Source: CAXBID01 sp049791475 (GTDB taxonomy: Bacteria > Bacteroidota > Bacteroidia > Flavobacteriales > Flavobacteriaceae). From it: a stretch of 26,719 nucleotides of DNA. The notes under the pieces are model-generated. The model did not search any database and was not told the origin of the DNA. It saw only the letters and a list, made by a program, of their open reading frames with translations. Numbering within the stretch: position 1 is the first letter of the stretch; each line of letters starts with the position of its first letter. Below are positions 1 to 6,390 of the stretch, in pieces. The stretch spans positions 1 through 26,719 of the forward strand of contig JBAQZZ010000071.1 of NCBI GenBank assembly GCA_049791475.1, read 5' to 3'. A program made the position numbers and the translations under genes.

Positions 1-352
1 TTTTTTGAGTGTGGAACTCCAATTTATGAGATTGCTTCGTCCCTCGCAATGACGGTTCGATTGAAATAACAAAGATAAAACCAGAACGTCATTGCGAGGA
101 CGCAGGACGTGGCAAGCTGTTTAATGGTTACTTGAATTTTAATACACTTTTTTTTTGAGTGTGGAACTCCAATTTATGAGATTGCTTCGTCCCTCGCAAT
201 GACGGTTCGATTGAAATAACAAAGATAAAACCAGAACGTCATTGCGAGGACGCAGGACGTGGCAAGCTGTTTAATGTTTACTTGAATTTTAATACACTTT
301 TTTTTTGAGTGTGGAACTCCAATTTATGAGATTGCTTCGTCCCTCGCAATGA
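1..352. repeat. 150-bp tandem repeat, 2.3 copies, with nested inverted arms
   Basis: Units begin at 1, 151 and 301, an exact 150-bp period. Units one and two differ at a single base (127 G, 277 T). The third is identical for about 50 bp and then diverges. Each unit holds an arm reading CCTCGCAATGACG (about 28-54 in unit one) and an inverted partner reading CGTCATTGCGAGG (about 87-119), so each can fold into a large stem-loop. The unit junctions carry a run of nine T inside a small ACACT/AGTGT hairpin (144-162 and the equivalent at 294-312). The array may extend beyond the left edge of the window. It probably acts at least as a transcript 3' end for the convergent-facing methyltransferase gene, but that is inference. 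Confidence 0.9.
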
Positions 353-365
353 TAGTTCTATTTGT

Positions 366-444
366 GAGATTACCACGTCAGTCGTTCCTTCCTCCTCGTA
401 ATGACGATTTGATTTGTGAGATTGCTTCGTTCCTCGCAATGACG
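366..444. repeat. Two degenerate half-units of the same repeat family
   Basis: Two more arms in the same orientation as the left arm of the 150-bp unit lie at about 366-406 (GAGATTACCACGTC ... CTCGTAATGACG) and 418-444 (GAGATTGCTTCGTTCCTCGC ... ATGACG). Neither has an inverted partner next to it. The second ends only two bases before the stop codon of the minus-strand methyltransferase gene. Confidence 0.75.
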
Positions 445-446
445 GG

Positions 447-1604
447 TTAATTCATATACTTACCCTTCTTACTGCCTTCATACATCACATACTTAACCAA
501 ACGTGCTTCCAATTTCGCATTGTACAACTGTATTTTTCGCGAAGGTCGTAATCCAACATGCTTCAATGCATCAAGGTTTGAGGTAATAAACCAAGCATCG
601 GTACCTGGATAGTTTTGTTTTAGGGTGTCGCCAATATTTGCGTAGAATTCTTCCATATCAATATTTAAACGCTCGCCATATGGCGGGTTAAATACCATGT
701 GAAGTTTCTCATCGCCACCTTTTTGAGTTTTAAAGAAGTCTTCATGTTTTACCTCAATAAAATCTTCTAATTGGGCATTTTTTACATTTTCTTTAGCTTT
801 ATCTACCGCACTTGGTGCTTTATCGTAACCTAATATTTTATGATGAAAATCACGGGTTTTACCAAGTAAGGATTCTTCTATTTTTTCAAATAATTCCACA
901 TCCCAATCATGCCAACGCTCAAAAGCAAATTCTTTACGCATGAGGTTTGGTGGAATGTTACAGGCTATCATTGCTGCTTCAATAAGCATGGTGCCCGAGC
1001 CACACATTGGGTCCATAAAATCGGTTTGTCCGTCCCAACCTGATAGCATAATTAATCCTGCAGCCAAAACTTCGTTTATAGGTGCAATATTTGTAGCTGT
1101 TTTATAACCGCGTTTATGCAGTGAATCTCCTGATGAATCTAATGAAATAGTACATTTTCGACGGTCAATATGCACGTTTATTTTTAGGTCGGGAAATTTA
1201 AGATCTACGTTAGGTCGCTGTCCATCGGTATCTCTAAATTTATCGACAATGGCATCTTTTGTTTTTTGTGCGATGTATAGCGAATGCGTAAATAAATCGG
1301 AATGTATTGTCGCATCAACCGCCAGTGTTCCTGTGGGTTTTAAATACTGCGACCAATCCATAGCATAAATTTTATCGTATAAATCTTTCTCGTTTTTTAC
1401 GGTAAACGAATGGATAGGTTTTAAAATTTTAATGGCTGTACGCAATGCTAAATTACATTTATACATAAAGCCTTTATCGCCCGAAAAGGATACGTTACGC
1501 ACGCCTTTTTTAACATACATGGCACCAAGCTGGGTGAGTTCTTTTTCTAATAAATCTTCAAAGCCAAAAAGGGTTTTGGCAACCATGTTGAAATTTTCTT
1601 CCAT
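447..1604 (-). CDS. THUMP-domain class I SAM-dependent RNA methyltransferase (RlmL-type)
   Basis: Predicted 385-residue RNA guanine-N2 methyltransferase of the family that includes the N-terminal half of E. coli RlmKL (23S rRNA m2G2445). An N-terminal ferredoxin-like region and THUMP domain cover roughly residues 1-155. The Rossmann methyltransferase domain follows, with the SAM-binding motif DPMCGSGT at 198-205 and the catalytic NPPYGERL motif at 306-313. The second, RlmK-like methyltransferase half of the E. coli protein is absent, as is usual outside gammaproteobacteria. The frame stays open to an ATG at 1649, but I chose the ATG at 1604: a TAnnTTTG promoter box lies at 1632-1625, between the two ATGs, and the sequence MEENFNMVAKTLFGFE is what I expect at the start of this family. 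An ATG at 1586 is also possible. The exact target nucleotide cannot be told from sequence. Confidence 0.9.
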   Translation of the reverse strand: MEENFNMVAKTLFGFEDLLEKELTQLGAMYVKKGVRNVSFSGDKGFMYKCNLALRTAIKILKPIHSFTVKNEKDLYDKIYAMDWSQYLKPTGTLAVDATIHSDLFTHSLYIAQKTKDAIVDKFRDTDGQRPNVDLKFPDLKINVHIDRRKCTISLDSSGDSLHKRGYKTATNIAPINEVLAAGLIMLSGWDGQTDFMDPMCGSGTMLIEAAMIACNIPPNLMRKEFAFERWHDWDVELFEKIEESLLGKTRDFHHKILGYDKAPSAVDKAKENVKNAQLEDFIEVKHEDFFKTQKGGDEKLHMVFNPPYGERLNIDMEEFYANIGDTLKQNYPGTDAWFITSNLDALKHVGLRPSRKIQLYNAKLEARLVKYVMYEGSKKGKYMN

Positions 1605-1624
1605 TTTTTTCGTCAAATACTTTA

Positions 1625-1632
1625 CAAAAATA
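1625..1632 (-). promoter_or_regulatory. Candidate -7 promoter box for the RNA methyltransferase
   Basis: On the minus strand this reads TATTTTTG, matching TAnnTTTG, and would give a very short leader before the ATG at 1604. A TTTG lies upstream but only 14 bp away, shorter than the usual 17-20, so the -33 element is weak. Confidence 0.4.
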
Positions 1633-1755
1633 ACGTAATTTTGTGGCAAACGTGAAGTTTATTGATAATTCGGGTTAAGGATTGATGCGGCATCCTTTTT
1701 TGTGCAAATAGCAAATTTGATGATAACTTATTTATGATGTTATTAAAAACTTGGT

Positions 1756-1866
1756 GAGATACTGAAACAAGTTCAGCACAAGAAAGATATAGCGGAAAGC
1801 CTGACCCCACTTTTGGGTGGGGTAACCCCCAAAAAACAAAAAGAGATTCCTGCCAGCTCAGGACAT
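1756..1866. repeat. Cluster of three dispersed-repeat-like hairpins upstream of a methyltransferase gene
   Basis: Three hairpin blocks lie in the 222-bp gap between divergent genes. The first is GAGATACTGAAACAAGTTCAG (stem CTGAA 1762-1766 / TTCAG 1772-1776), resembling a CTGAACTTGTTTCAG dispersed repeat that I recall from other Bacteroidota genomes. The second is a C/G-rich block with stem CCCCAC 1805-1810 / GTGGGG 1817-1822, plus a competing stem GGGG 1819-1822 / CCCC 1826-1829. The third is TCCTG 1848-1852 / CAGGA 1859-1863, which resembles the middle hairpin of the cluster at 3416-3436. The block ends about six bases before the start codon at 1872. No TAnnTTTG promoter was found in this gap on the plus strand. 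Confidence 0.6.
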
Positions 1867-1871
1867 TTAAT

Positions 1872-2603
1872 ATGAGTAAAAACACTACGACATGGTTTAC
1901 CTCTTGGTTTGATTCGCCATTTTACCATATTTTATATAAAGATAGAGACCACACCGAGGCGCATAATTTTATGGATACGCTTACCGATTATTTGAATTTA
2001 CCAGAAGCGGGAACGATTTTAGATTTGGCTTGTGGCAAAGGCAGGCACGCCCTATATTTAAACACTTTGGGCTATGATGTAACGGGTGCTGATTTGAGTG
2101 AAAATAGCATTGTTTATGCAAAACAGTTTGAAAACCACCGGTTGCGTTTTGAGGTGCACGATATGTGTAAACCTTACCCAAAACAGTTTGATGCGGTTTT
2201 TAATTTATTTACTAGTTTTGGATATTTTGAAAAAGATGAAGACAACTTAAATACCATAAAATCTATAAAAACAGAGCTTAACGCCGCTGGTTTTGCTGTA
2301 ATTGATTTTATGAATAGTGAGTTTGTAATTGATAATTTGGTACCCGAAGAGATTAAAACTGTGGATGGTATTGATTTTAATTTAAAACGTTATGTGGAAG
2401 ATGGGTACATTGTAAAAGATATAGCATTTACTGCTGATGGTGAAGCATATAATTATCAAGAACGGGTACGCGCTTTTACTTTAAAAGATTTTGAATTGCT
2501 TTTTGAACAAGCGGATGTAAATTTACTGGATGTTTTTGGTGATTATAAATTACGTAAGTTTAACACGAAAACATCGGAGCGTTTAGTCCTAATTTTCAAA
2601 TAG
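1872..2603 (+). CDS. Class I SAM-dependent methyltransferase
   Basis: A 243-residue soluble methyltransferase. The SAM-binding glycine motif LDLACGKGRHA lies at about residues 50-60, followed by the acidic residue that usually binds the SAM ribose (ADLSENSI) and a post-motif segment FDAVFNLFTSFGYF. The C-terminal half is a beta-rich region ending in a family-typical SERLVLIFK. The substrate is not evident: small-molecule methyltransferases and RNA- or protein-directed ones share this fold. The start ATG directly follows the hairpin cluster at 1756-1866. A perfect hairpin overlaps the stop codon, so the gene is probably transcribed alone. It is unrelated in sequence to the divergent RNA methyltransferase next door. 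Confidence 0.85.
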   Translation: MSKNTTTWFTSWFDSPFYHILYKDRDHTEAHNFMDTLTDYLNLPEAGTILDLACGKGRHALYLNTLGYDVTGADLSENSIVYAKQFENHRLRFEVHDMCKPYPKQFDAVFNLFTSFGYFEKDEDNLNTIKSIKTELNAAGFAVIDFMNSEFVIDNLVPEEIKTVDGIDFNLKRYVEDGYIVKDIAFTADGEAYNYQERVRAFTLKDFELLFEQADVNLLDVFGDYKLRKFNTKTSERLVLIFK

Positions 2604-2620
2604 CCCATAATGGGCTTTTA
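2602..2620 (+). terminator. Rho-independent terminator overlapping the stop codon
   Basis: Perfect stem AGCCCA (2602-2607) / TGGGCT (2611-2616) with loop TAA, followed by TTTA. The TAG stop codon at 2601-2603 is partly inside the left arm. Confidence 0.75.
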
Positions 2621-2682
2621 ATTAGGCTCACTGTTGCGGATTATTATGGATTAGTTTATTACTATTGAATATTATTTTTTGA

Positions 2683-3357
2683 ATGAATAAGTTTCTTTTT
2701 CCTGTATTGGCAGTTATTTTAGGAGTTGCAATTGCAATTATTTCTAAAAACAAAAAAACATGGAACACCAAGCTCCTACTCTCTTTTAGTGGTGCTTTTT
2801 TATTGGCTTTAACGCTTTTTGAGTTGCTACCTGAAGTTTACAATCATTTAGATACCAAACGTACCGGCCTTTTTATAATGGGCGGTATTTTACTGCAAAT
2901 AGTTTTAGAGTTATTCTCGAAAGGTGCCGAACATGGGCATGTGCACATTCGTAAACACGAAACGGCTTTTCCGTGGTTGTTATTTATTAGTTTATGTATT
3001 CATAGTTTTTTAGAAGGCTTCCCTATACACGAACATAACGATATGGTTTATGGTGTTTTAATTCATAAAATACCAATCGCCACTTTAATTAGCATGTTTT
3101 TATTTCAATCTAGTTTTAGTAAGTTACAAATTATAGCTTTTTTAGTAGTTTTCACTGCTATGACGCCGCTTGGAACTTTAATTTCAAACACAACCAACAT
3201 TAGTGAAAGTTTATCACACAGTATAAATGCGATTGTTATTGGTATCTTTTTCCATATTTCAACTACTATTTTATTTGAAAGTGGTGAAGGCCATAAATTT
3301 AGTCTTGGTAAGTTTATTGCTATTATTTTAGGCGTTGGTATTGCTTATTTAATATAG
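2683..3357 (+). CDS. ZIP family metal cation transporter
   Basis: A 224-residue polytopic membrane protein with about seven or eight hydrophobic segments, fitting the ZIP (zinc/iron uptake) family. A histidine-rich loop, EHGHVHIRKH at about 83-92, precedes the two metal-site helices. The first of these has H107-S-F-L-E111-G, the expected HxxxE/D-G pattern. The second reads H128-K-I-P-I-A, where many ZIP proteins have a Glu or His after the Pro, so one canonical metal ligand is replaced by Ile. Zinc, iron or manganese import is the likely role, but specificity is open. The stop codon is immediately followed by the repeat cluster at 3358. No convincing promoter was seen between 2617 and 2682. 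Confidence 0.85.
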   Translation: MNKFLFPVLAVILGVAIAIISKNKKTWNTKLLLSFSGAFLLALTLFELLPEVYNHLDTKRTGLFIMGGILLQIVLELFSKGAEHGHVHIRKHETAFPWLLFISLCIHSFLEGFPIHEHNDMVYGVLIHKIPIATLISMFLFQSSFSKLQIIAFLVVFTAMTPLGTLISNTTNISESLSHSINAIVIGIFFHISTTILFESGEGHKFSLGKFIAIILGVGIAYLI

Positions 3358-3475
3358 ACGTCATTCCCACGAAGGCGGGAATCTTATTAATTGAAACTAA
3401 ATTATAATAAAGTGGATTCCTGACTGAGCCAGGAATGACAAAATGTATGAGATTCCCTTCTTCAAGGGAATGACA
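3358..3475. repeat. Triple ATTCC...GGAAT hairpin cluster (dRS3-like)
   Basis: Three hairpins in a row. At 3363-3382 is ATTCCC, 8 nt, GGGAAT. At 3416-3436 is ATTCCT, 9 nt, AGGAAT (stem extended to ATTCCTG/CAGGAAT). At 3452-3471 is ATTCCC, 8 nt, GGGAAT (stem extended to ATTCCCTT/AAGGGAAT with a four-base loop). The first and third have exactly the ATTCCC-N8-GGGAAT form described for the neisserial dRS3 repeat. GTCATTCC or its reverse complement (GGAATGAC) flanks the outer arms. The cluster starts directly at the ZIP stop codon and ends about 16 bases before the probable start of the next gene. Confidence 0.85.
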
Positions 3476-3487
3476 AAAAACTTAGAA

Positions 3488-3916
3488 ATGTTTTCAAAAG
3501 AAGAATCGCGCATATTACGACAAGAATTCTGGACGAGTTTCGGGAAGTCATTTCCTAGAAAATGGATTTTGTACGACACAAAATTAAAAGGTTTAAGTTT
3601 TAAATTTCATTTTGACACCAAATCTGCTTTAGTGGTTTTAGATTTAGAAGACGACCTTGAAAACCGTATTAATTATTGGGAAAAATTACAAGCTTTAAAA
3701 TCTATTTTATTAAATGATTTTTTGCCTGATGTTATTTTTAAAGAAGATTATTTTTTAGAAAATGAAAAAGAGATTTCGCGTATTTATATACCTCTAGAAC
3801 AAAAAGTATCCATTCATAACAAAAATACTTGGCGTGTTGTGATGGAATTTTTCAATGCCAAAATGAATTTATTTGAAGCTTTTTTTGAGGAGTATAAGGA
3901 TGTTATAGATTCTTAA
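3488..3916 (+). CDS. DUF4268 domain-containing protein
   Basis: A 142-residue soluble protein matching the DUF4268 family, whose function is unknown to me. It opens with MFSKEESRILRQEFWTSFGK, a typical N-terminus of flavobacterial members, and has alternating charged and aromatic segments suggesting a mixed alpha/beta fold. The frame continues upstream to ATGs at 3470 and 3443, but both lie inside the hairpin repeat cluster (the one at 3470 is part of a GGAATGAC repeat end), so I chose 3488. No signal peptide or membrane segment is seen. The gene is separated from the ZIP gene only by the repeat cluster and may be co-transcribed with it unless the hairpins terminate. Confidence 0.8.
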   Translation: MFSKEESRILRQEFWTSFGKSFPRKWILYDTKLKGLSFKFHFDTKSALVVLDLEDDLENRINYWEKLQALKSILLNDFLPDVIFKEDYFLENEKEISRIYIPLEQKVSIHNKNTWRVVMEFFNAKMNLFEAFFEEYKDVIDS

Positions 3917-3941
3917 ACTAAAGGTAATAACTATATGAAAT

Positions 3942-3988
3942 TACGTATAAGTACGTATTGCTTTTGTGGCAAGAAAATTTTAACTTTG
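3942..3988 (+). promoter_or_regulatory. Promoter with paired TACGTA sites and no gene directly behind it
   Basis: TTG at 3958-3960, a 20-bp spacer and TAACTTTG at 3981-3988 form a good Bacteroidota promoter. Two copies of the palindrome TACGTA lie directly upstream at 3942-3947 and 3952-3957, exactly 10 bp apart and so on the same face of the helix, where an activator next to the -33 element would sit. The only short frame nearby is a 12-codon one starting at 4023. The nearest gene, hicB, has its own promoter. Confidence 0.5.
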
Positions 3989-4252
3989 CTTATAATCCAT
4001 TTGGTATAAGTTATTAAAACGGATGTGTATGATAATTAAAGTTATCAATGAATACAACTGACCAAGTATTTACCATACTGACTTACTGAAATTTCTTTAT
4101 TTTTTTCGACCTTTTTTTAGCTTGTTTGCGGATTATTTTAAATATAATTTAACAGATGTAATTATTATAAATGAATTAAATAATGTAATTTAATCAATAT
4201 TTATTCGTCTAAGCAATAAGTTAATTAAATGAAAATTAAAAAGTTTAGGAAG
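3989..4252. other. Non-coding stretch, possible small RNA or decayed region
   Basis: Very AT-rich sequence without a credible gene. It holds a 12-codon frame at 4023-4061, a weak hairpin (AGTAT 4065-4069 / ATACT 4075-4079) and T-rich runs near 4096-4118 that could end a transcript from the promoter at 3958-3988. Nothing else is recognised. Confidence 0.3.
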
Positions 4253-4290
4253 TTGCAAGTTCTACTCTTTTTTCTATATTTGTCTTGCAA
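4253..4290 (+). promoter_or_regulatory. hicBA promoter bracketed by an inverted repeat
   Basis: TTG at 4253-4255, a 19-bp spacer and TATATTTG at 4275-4282 form a near-consensus promoter about 38 bp before the hicB ATG. A perfect 7-bp inverted repeat, TTGCAAG (4253-4259) and CTTGCAA (4284-4290), covers the -33 element and the region just after the -7 box. The half-site centres are 31 bp apart, about three helical turns. This is a plausible operator for autorepression. Confidence 0.7.
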
Positions 4291-4320
4291 AACACAAACA
4301 ATATAAGTTAAACTTTACAA

Positions 4321-4716
4321 ATGACTAAACATTCTGATTCTTTTAAAAAGTTTGATGATATGCCTTATATTACTGAACAACTCAAAGTTAGTAAACATCA
4401 GGTAAGAGCAAGAATTAATGTTTTAACTGGTCAAGAAGGAGATGTTTGGGTTTGTTATTCTTCATCACTAAACACTTCTGGTTATGGAGATACAAAAAAA
4501 GAAGCTGAGGAATCTTTTCGGCATAATTTGGAGGTTTTTTGTGAATATTTACTAAAACTTAAAGTTGCACAACAACAAAAAGAATTACGTTCACTAGGAT
4601 GGGAATCTAAAAAATATGCTAGAAAACAATTTTCTAAAGCTTACGTTGATGAAAATGGAGAACTTCAAAATCTTACGAATGTCAGAGTTCAATCGCTAGA
4701 AACTACAGCAGCATAA
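4321..4716 (+). CDS. hicB: HicB-like antitoxin
   Basis: A 131-residue protein with the partial RNase H-like fold of HicB antitoxins. The core VWVCYSSSLNTSGYGDTKKE and the following EAEESFRHNLEVF correspond to the strand-turn-helix of the family (about residues 40-75). It should bind and neutralise the HicA-like toxin encoded next. The tail after residue 85 is basic and shows no clear helix-turn-helix or ribbon-helix-helix, which many HicB proteins have there for DNA binding. The gene precedes the toxin gene, the reverse of the more common hicA-hicB order, so antitoxin is translated first. The two genes are one base apart. The promoter at 4253-4282 with its inverted repeat suggests autoregulation. 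Assignment rests on motif and neighbour together. Confidence 0.75.
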   Translation: MTKHSDSFKKFDDMPYITEQLKVSKHQVRARINVLTGQEGDVWVCYSSSLNTSGYGDTKKEAEESFRHNLEVFCEYLLKLKVAQQQKELRSLGWESKKYARKQFSKAYVDENGELQNLTNVRVQSLETTAA

Positions 4717-4717
4717 T

Positions 4718-4948
4718 ATGGCTCGTCGCCCTATAAAAACAAAAGATTGGGTGCGTTTCCTAGAGGCTCATAACTGCAAATACAAAAGAACAAAAGCATC
4801 ACATGTTCATTATCAATGTCCGGGTTGTTTTAGACCAGTAACTCATAGGTCTAAAGACAAAGATATTCCTGCAATGCACCTACAGACAAATTTAAAAACT
4901 ATGGGACTTAGTCTTGATTATCTTTATGAGTGGATTAAAAATAATTAA
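4718..4948 (+). CDS. hicA: HicA-like mRNA interferase toxin
   Basis: A 76-residue basic protein of the HicA dsRBD-like toxin family, predicted to cleave mRNA when unbound. Family features are an N-terminal helix (KTKDWVRFLEAHNC), a beta-hairpin with the catalytic-type histidine in ASHVHYQC (H29), and a C-terminal segment DIPAMHLQTNLKTMGL resembling the vPxHxxkelkxgtl stretch of HicA. An unusual feature is a CPGC pair at 34-37 within the strand region. With C20 and the nearby histidines it could bind a metal, though that is only a guess. One base separates it from hicB. It is smaller than most enzymes but of normal length for HicA. Confidence 0.8.
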   Translation: MARRPIKTKDWVRFLEAHNCKYKRTKASHVHYQCPGCFRPVTHRSKDKDIPAMHLQTNLKTMGLSLDYLYEWIKNN

Positions 4949-5258
4949 CTAAATTTTGCCTCCGACTGTCAGTAATCTGCCTTCTTCTAAAAAATATAGT
5001 ATTCAATATGTTGACGAAGTCTAAAGCTTCTGCGTGTATAGTAACCTTATTCCGTTTTTTTGTTCTTTCTGATTATTAATTAATTAAATTTAATAAATTA
5101 CAAACTTAAGATGCATATAATTAATTTGTTAGTTCTGTGTATACTGGGAAAATCAGTGAATTTACCTCTGATACATTTTCTTTTGCTAACTTTATTCTAG
5201 CCAACTCAACTAACCATATAAAACAACAATAAGCACAACTCCAAAAACACATCAAATT
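4949..5258. other. Convergent intergenic region, no gene seen
   Basis: 310 bp between the ends of hicA (plus) and the acetyltransferase gene (minus). It is AT-rich with no convincing reading frame. A weak hairpin GAAG (5016-5019) / CTTC (5027-5030), some 20 bases before a T-run near 5053-5060, could serve as a terminator for hicBA, but the fit is poor. Nothing else was recognised. Confidence 0.4.
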
Positions 5259-5750
5259 TCAAATCATTTTAACCATCAAATAATCATCCATTACAAAGCC
5301 TTTTCCAATATCGGTAATACTAGATTCTGTGTTCACAAAACCCATCTTTTCGTAAGCCGAAATTGAGTTTTTATTATACTTATTTACATGTAGCTTCATA
5401 GTTGAAATATCTTCTTCTAAAGCCAAAGATTCTGCAAATAACAAGGCTGTTTTTGCTATTTTTTTTCCTCTATAACTTTTTAAAACATAAAGTTTACTTA
5501 TGTATATAAAATCAGTTTCTTTTTCAATAGCTATATAGCCTACAGGAACGTCATCAAAAGTCATGTAGAAGAACAAAATACCTTCTTTGGCGCTTTTTTC
5601 AATACTTTTTACAGAGTTATATTTTTCGAGCATATACTCTATTTGCTCTATACTTATAATAGTTATATAATGCTCATGCCAAATGGTATGTGCTAACTTA
5701 GAGATACACTTATAATCTGCTAAAGACGTTGCTGGTTGAATATGAATCAT
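5259..5750 (-). CDS. GNAT family N-acetyltransferase
   Basis: A 163-residue acetyltransferase of the GNAT fold. The acetyl-CoA binding motif A is LYVLKSYRGKKIAK at residues 87-100 (the R-G-K-K-I-A turn). Motif B is HVNKYNKNSISAYEKMGF at 121-138, with the Tyr that often acts as general acid. The N-terminus (ATSLADYKCISKLAHTIWHE) resembles PaiA-like polyamine or amine acetyltransferases, but the substrate is unproven. It is the last gene of a three-gene minus-strand operon, starting 12 bases after the TrhA-like gene. A promoter of its own was not seen. Confidence 0.88.
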   Translation of the reverse strand: MIHIQPATSLADYKCISKLAHTIWHEHYITIISIEQIEYMLEKYNSVKSIEKSAKEGILFFYMTFDDVPVGYIAIEKETDFIYISKLYVLKSYRGKKIAKTALLFAESLALEEDISTMKLHVNKYNKNSISAYEKMGFVNTESSITDIGKGFVMDDYLMVKMI

Positions 5751-5762
5751 AAACTAGATATA

Positions 5763-6389
5763 TTAAATCACAAAATAAAATATCATGAAAAAGTGAAAAA
5801 TAGCACCTGATAAAACAAATAAATGCCAAATAACATGATTGTAAGGTATTTTTTGAATGGCATAAAAAATAATACCAACCGTATAAGACAATCCGCCAGC
5901 AAATAAAAATAAAATGCCGTCGCTTCCTATGATTTCTGATAATTTTGAAAAATCAAAAACAATCAACCATCCCATAACTAAATACAAAAGTGTTGAAAAT
6001 ATCTCAAATTTTCCTGTGAAAAAAAGTTTTAAAATCACTCCAAAAGCGGCAATTCCCCAAACTACCCAAAAGAGTGTCCAACCTAAAGTTTGTTCTAATG
6101 AAATTAATAAAACAGGTGTGTATGTTCCAGCTATTAAAAGATAAATACTAATGTGATCTATTATTCTGAAATAATGTTTTTTCTTCTCATTGGTTACGGA
6201 ATGATATAAGGTTGATGCCGAAAATAAAACAATGATGGAAATGCCGTAAACAATAACACTAAATAAACTCCAATCTGTTTTATTCGTGTTGAAAACAATG
6301 AGTAAAACCAAAGCGGCTATCCCAAATAATGCTCCAATAGCGTGCGTAAAAGCATTTAGTTTTTCTTCAAAAGGTGATTGAATCCGCAT
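5763..6389 (-). CDS. trhA: Hemolysin III / TrhA family membrane protein (PAQR superfamily)
   Basis: A 208-residue protein with seven predicted membrane helices. It fits the bacterial hemolysin III (YqfA/TrhA) branch of the PAQR superfamily, linked in E. coli and Bacillus to membrane-energetics or fatty-acid homeostasis; true hemolysis is doubtful. The conserved polar residues of the putative metal site are present: S59 and H63 (SASTLYHS), D78, and the C-terminal pair H185 and H189 (NHVIWH). The N-terminal EEKLNAFTHAIGA is also typical. The start follows the DUF4294 stop by a single base (TAA-G-ATG), so translation is probably coupled. Confidence 0.9.
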   Translation of the reverse strand: MRIQSPFEEKLNAFTHAIGALFGIAALVLLIVFNTNKTDWSLFSVIVYGISIIVLFSASTLYHSVTNEKKKHYFRIIDHISIYLLIAGTYTPVLLISLEQTLGWTLFWVVWGIAAFGVILKLFFTGKFEIFSTLLYLVMGWLIVFDFSKLSEIIGSDGILFLFAGGLSYTVGIIFYAIQKIPYNHVIWHLFVLSGAIFHFFMIFYFVI

Positions 6390-6390
6390 C

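Noticed and set aside
1..352. Periodic repeats suggesting a CRISPR array
   Set aside because: The 150-bp units are almost identical over their full length, so there are no variable spacers, and no cas gene is nearby.
1622..1885. Open frame on the minus strand spanning the divergent gap
   Set aside because: It runs through the hairpin repeats and overlaps the start of the divergent methyltransferase gene; no recognisable protein features.
3363..3471. Remnant phage integration site because of dRS3-like elements
   Set aside because: No integrase, coat or replication gene of a filamentous phage is present in the window; the similarity is in the repeat form only.
4023..4061. Twelve-codon reading frame behind the orphan promoter
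   Set aside because: Too short and low in complexity to call a gene; mentioned only as one option for the transcript.
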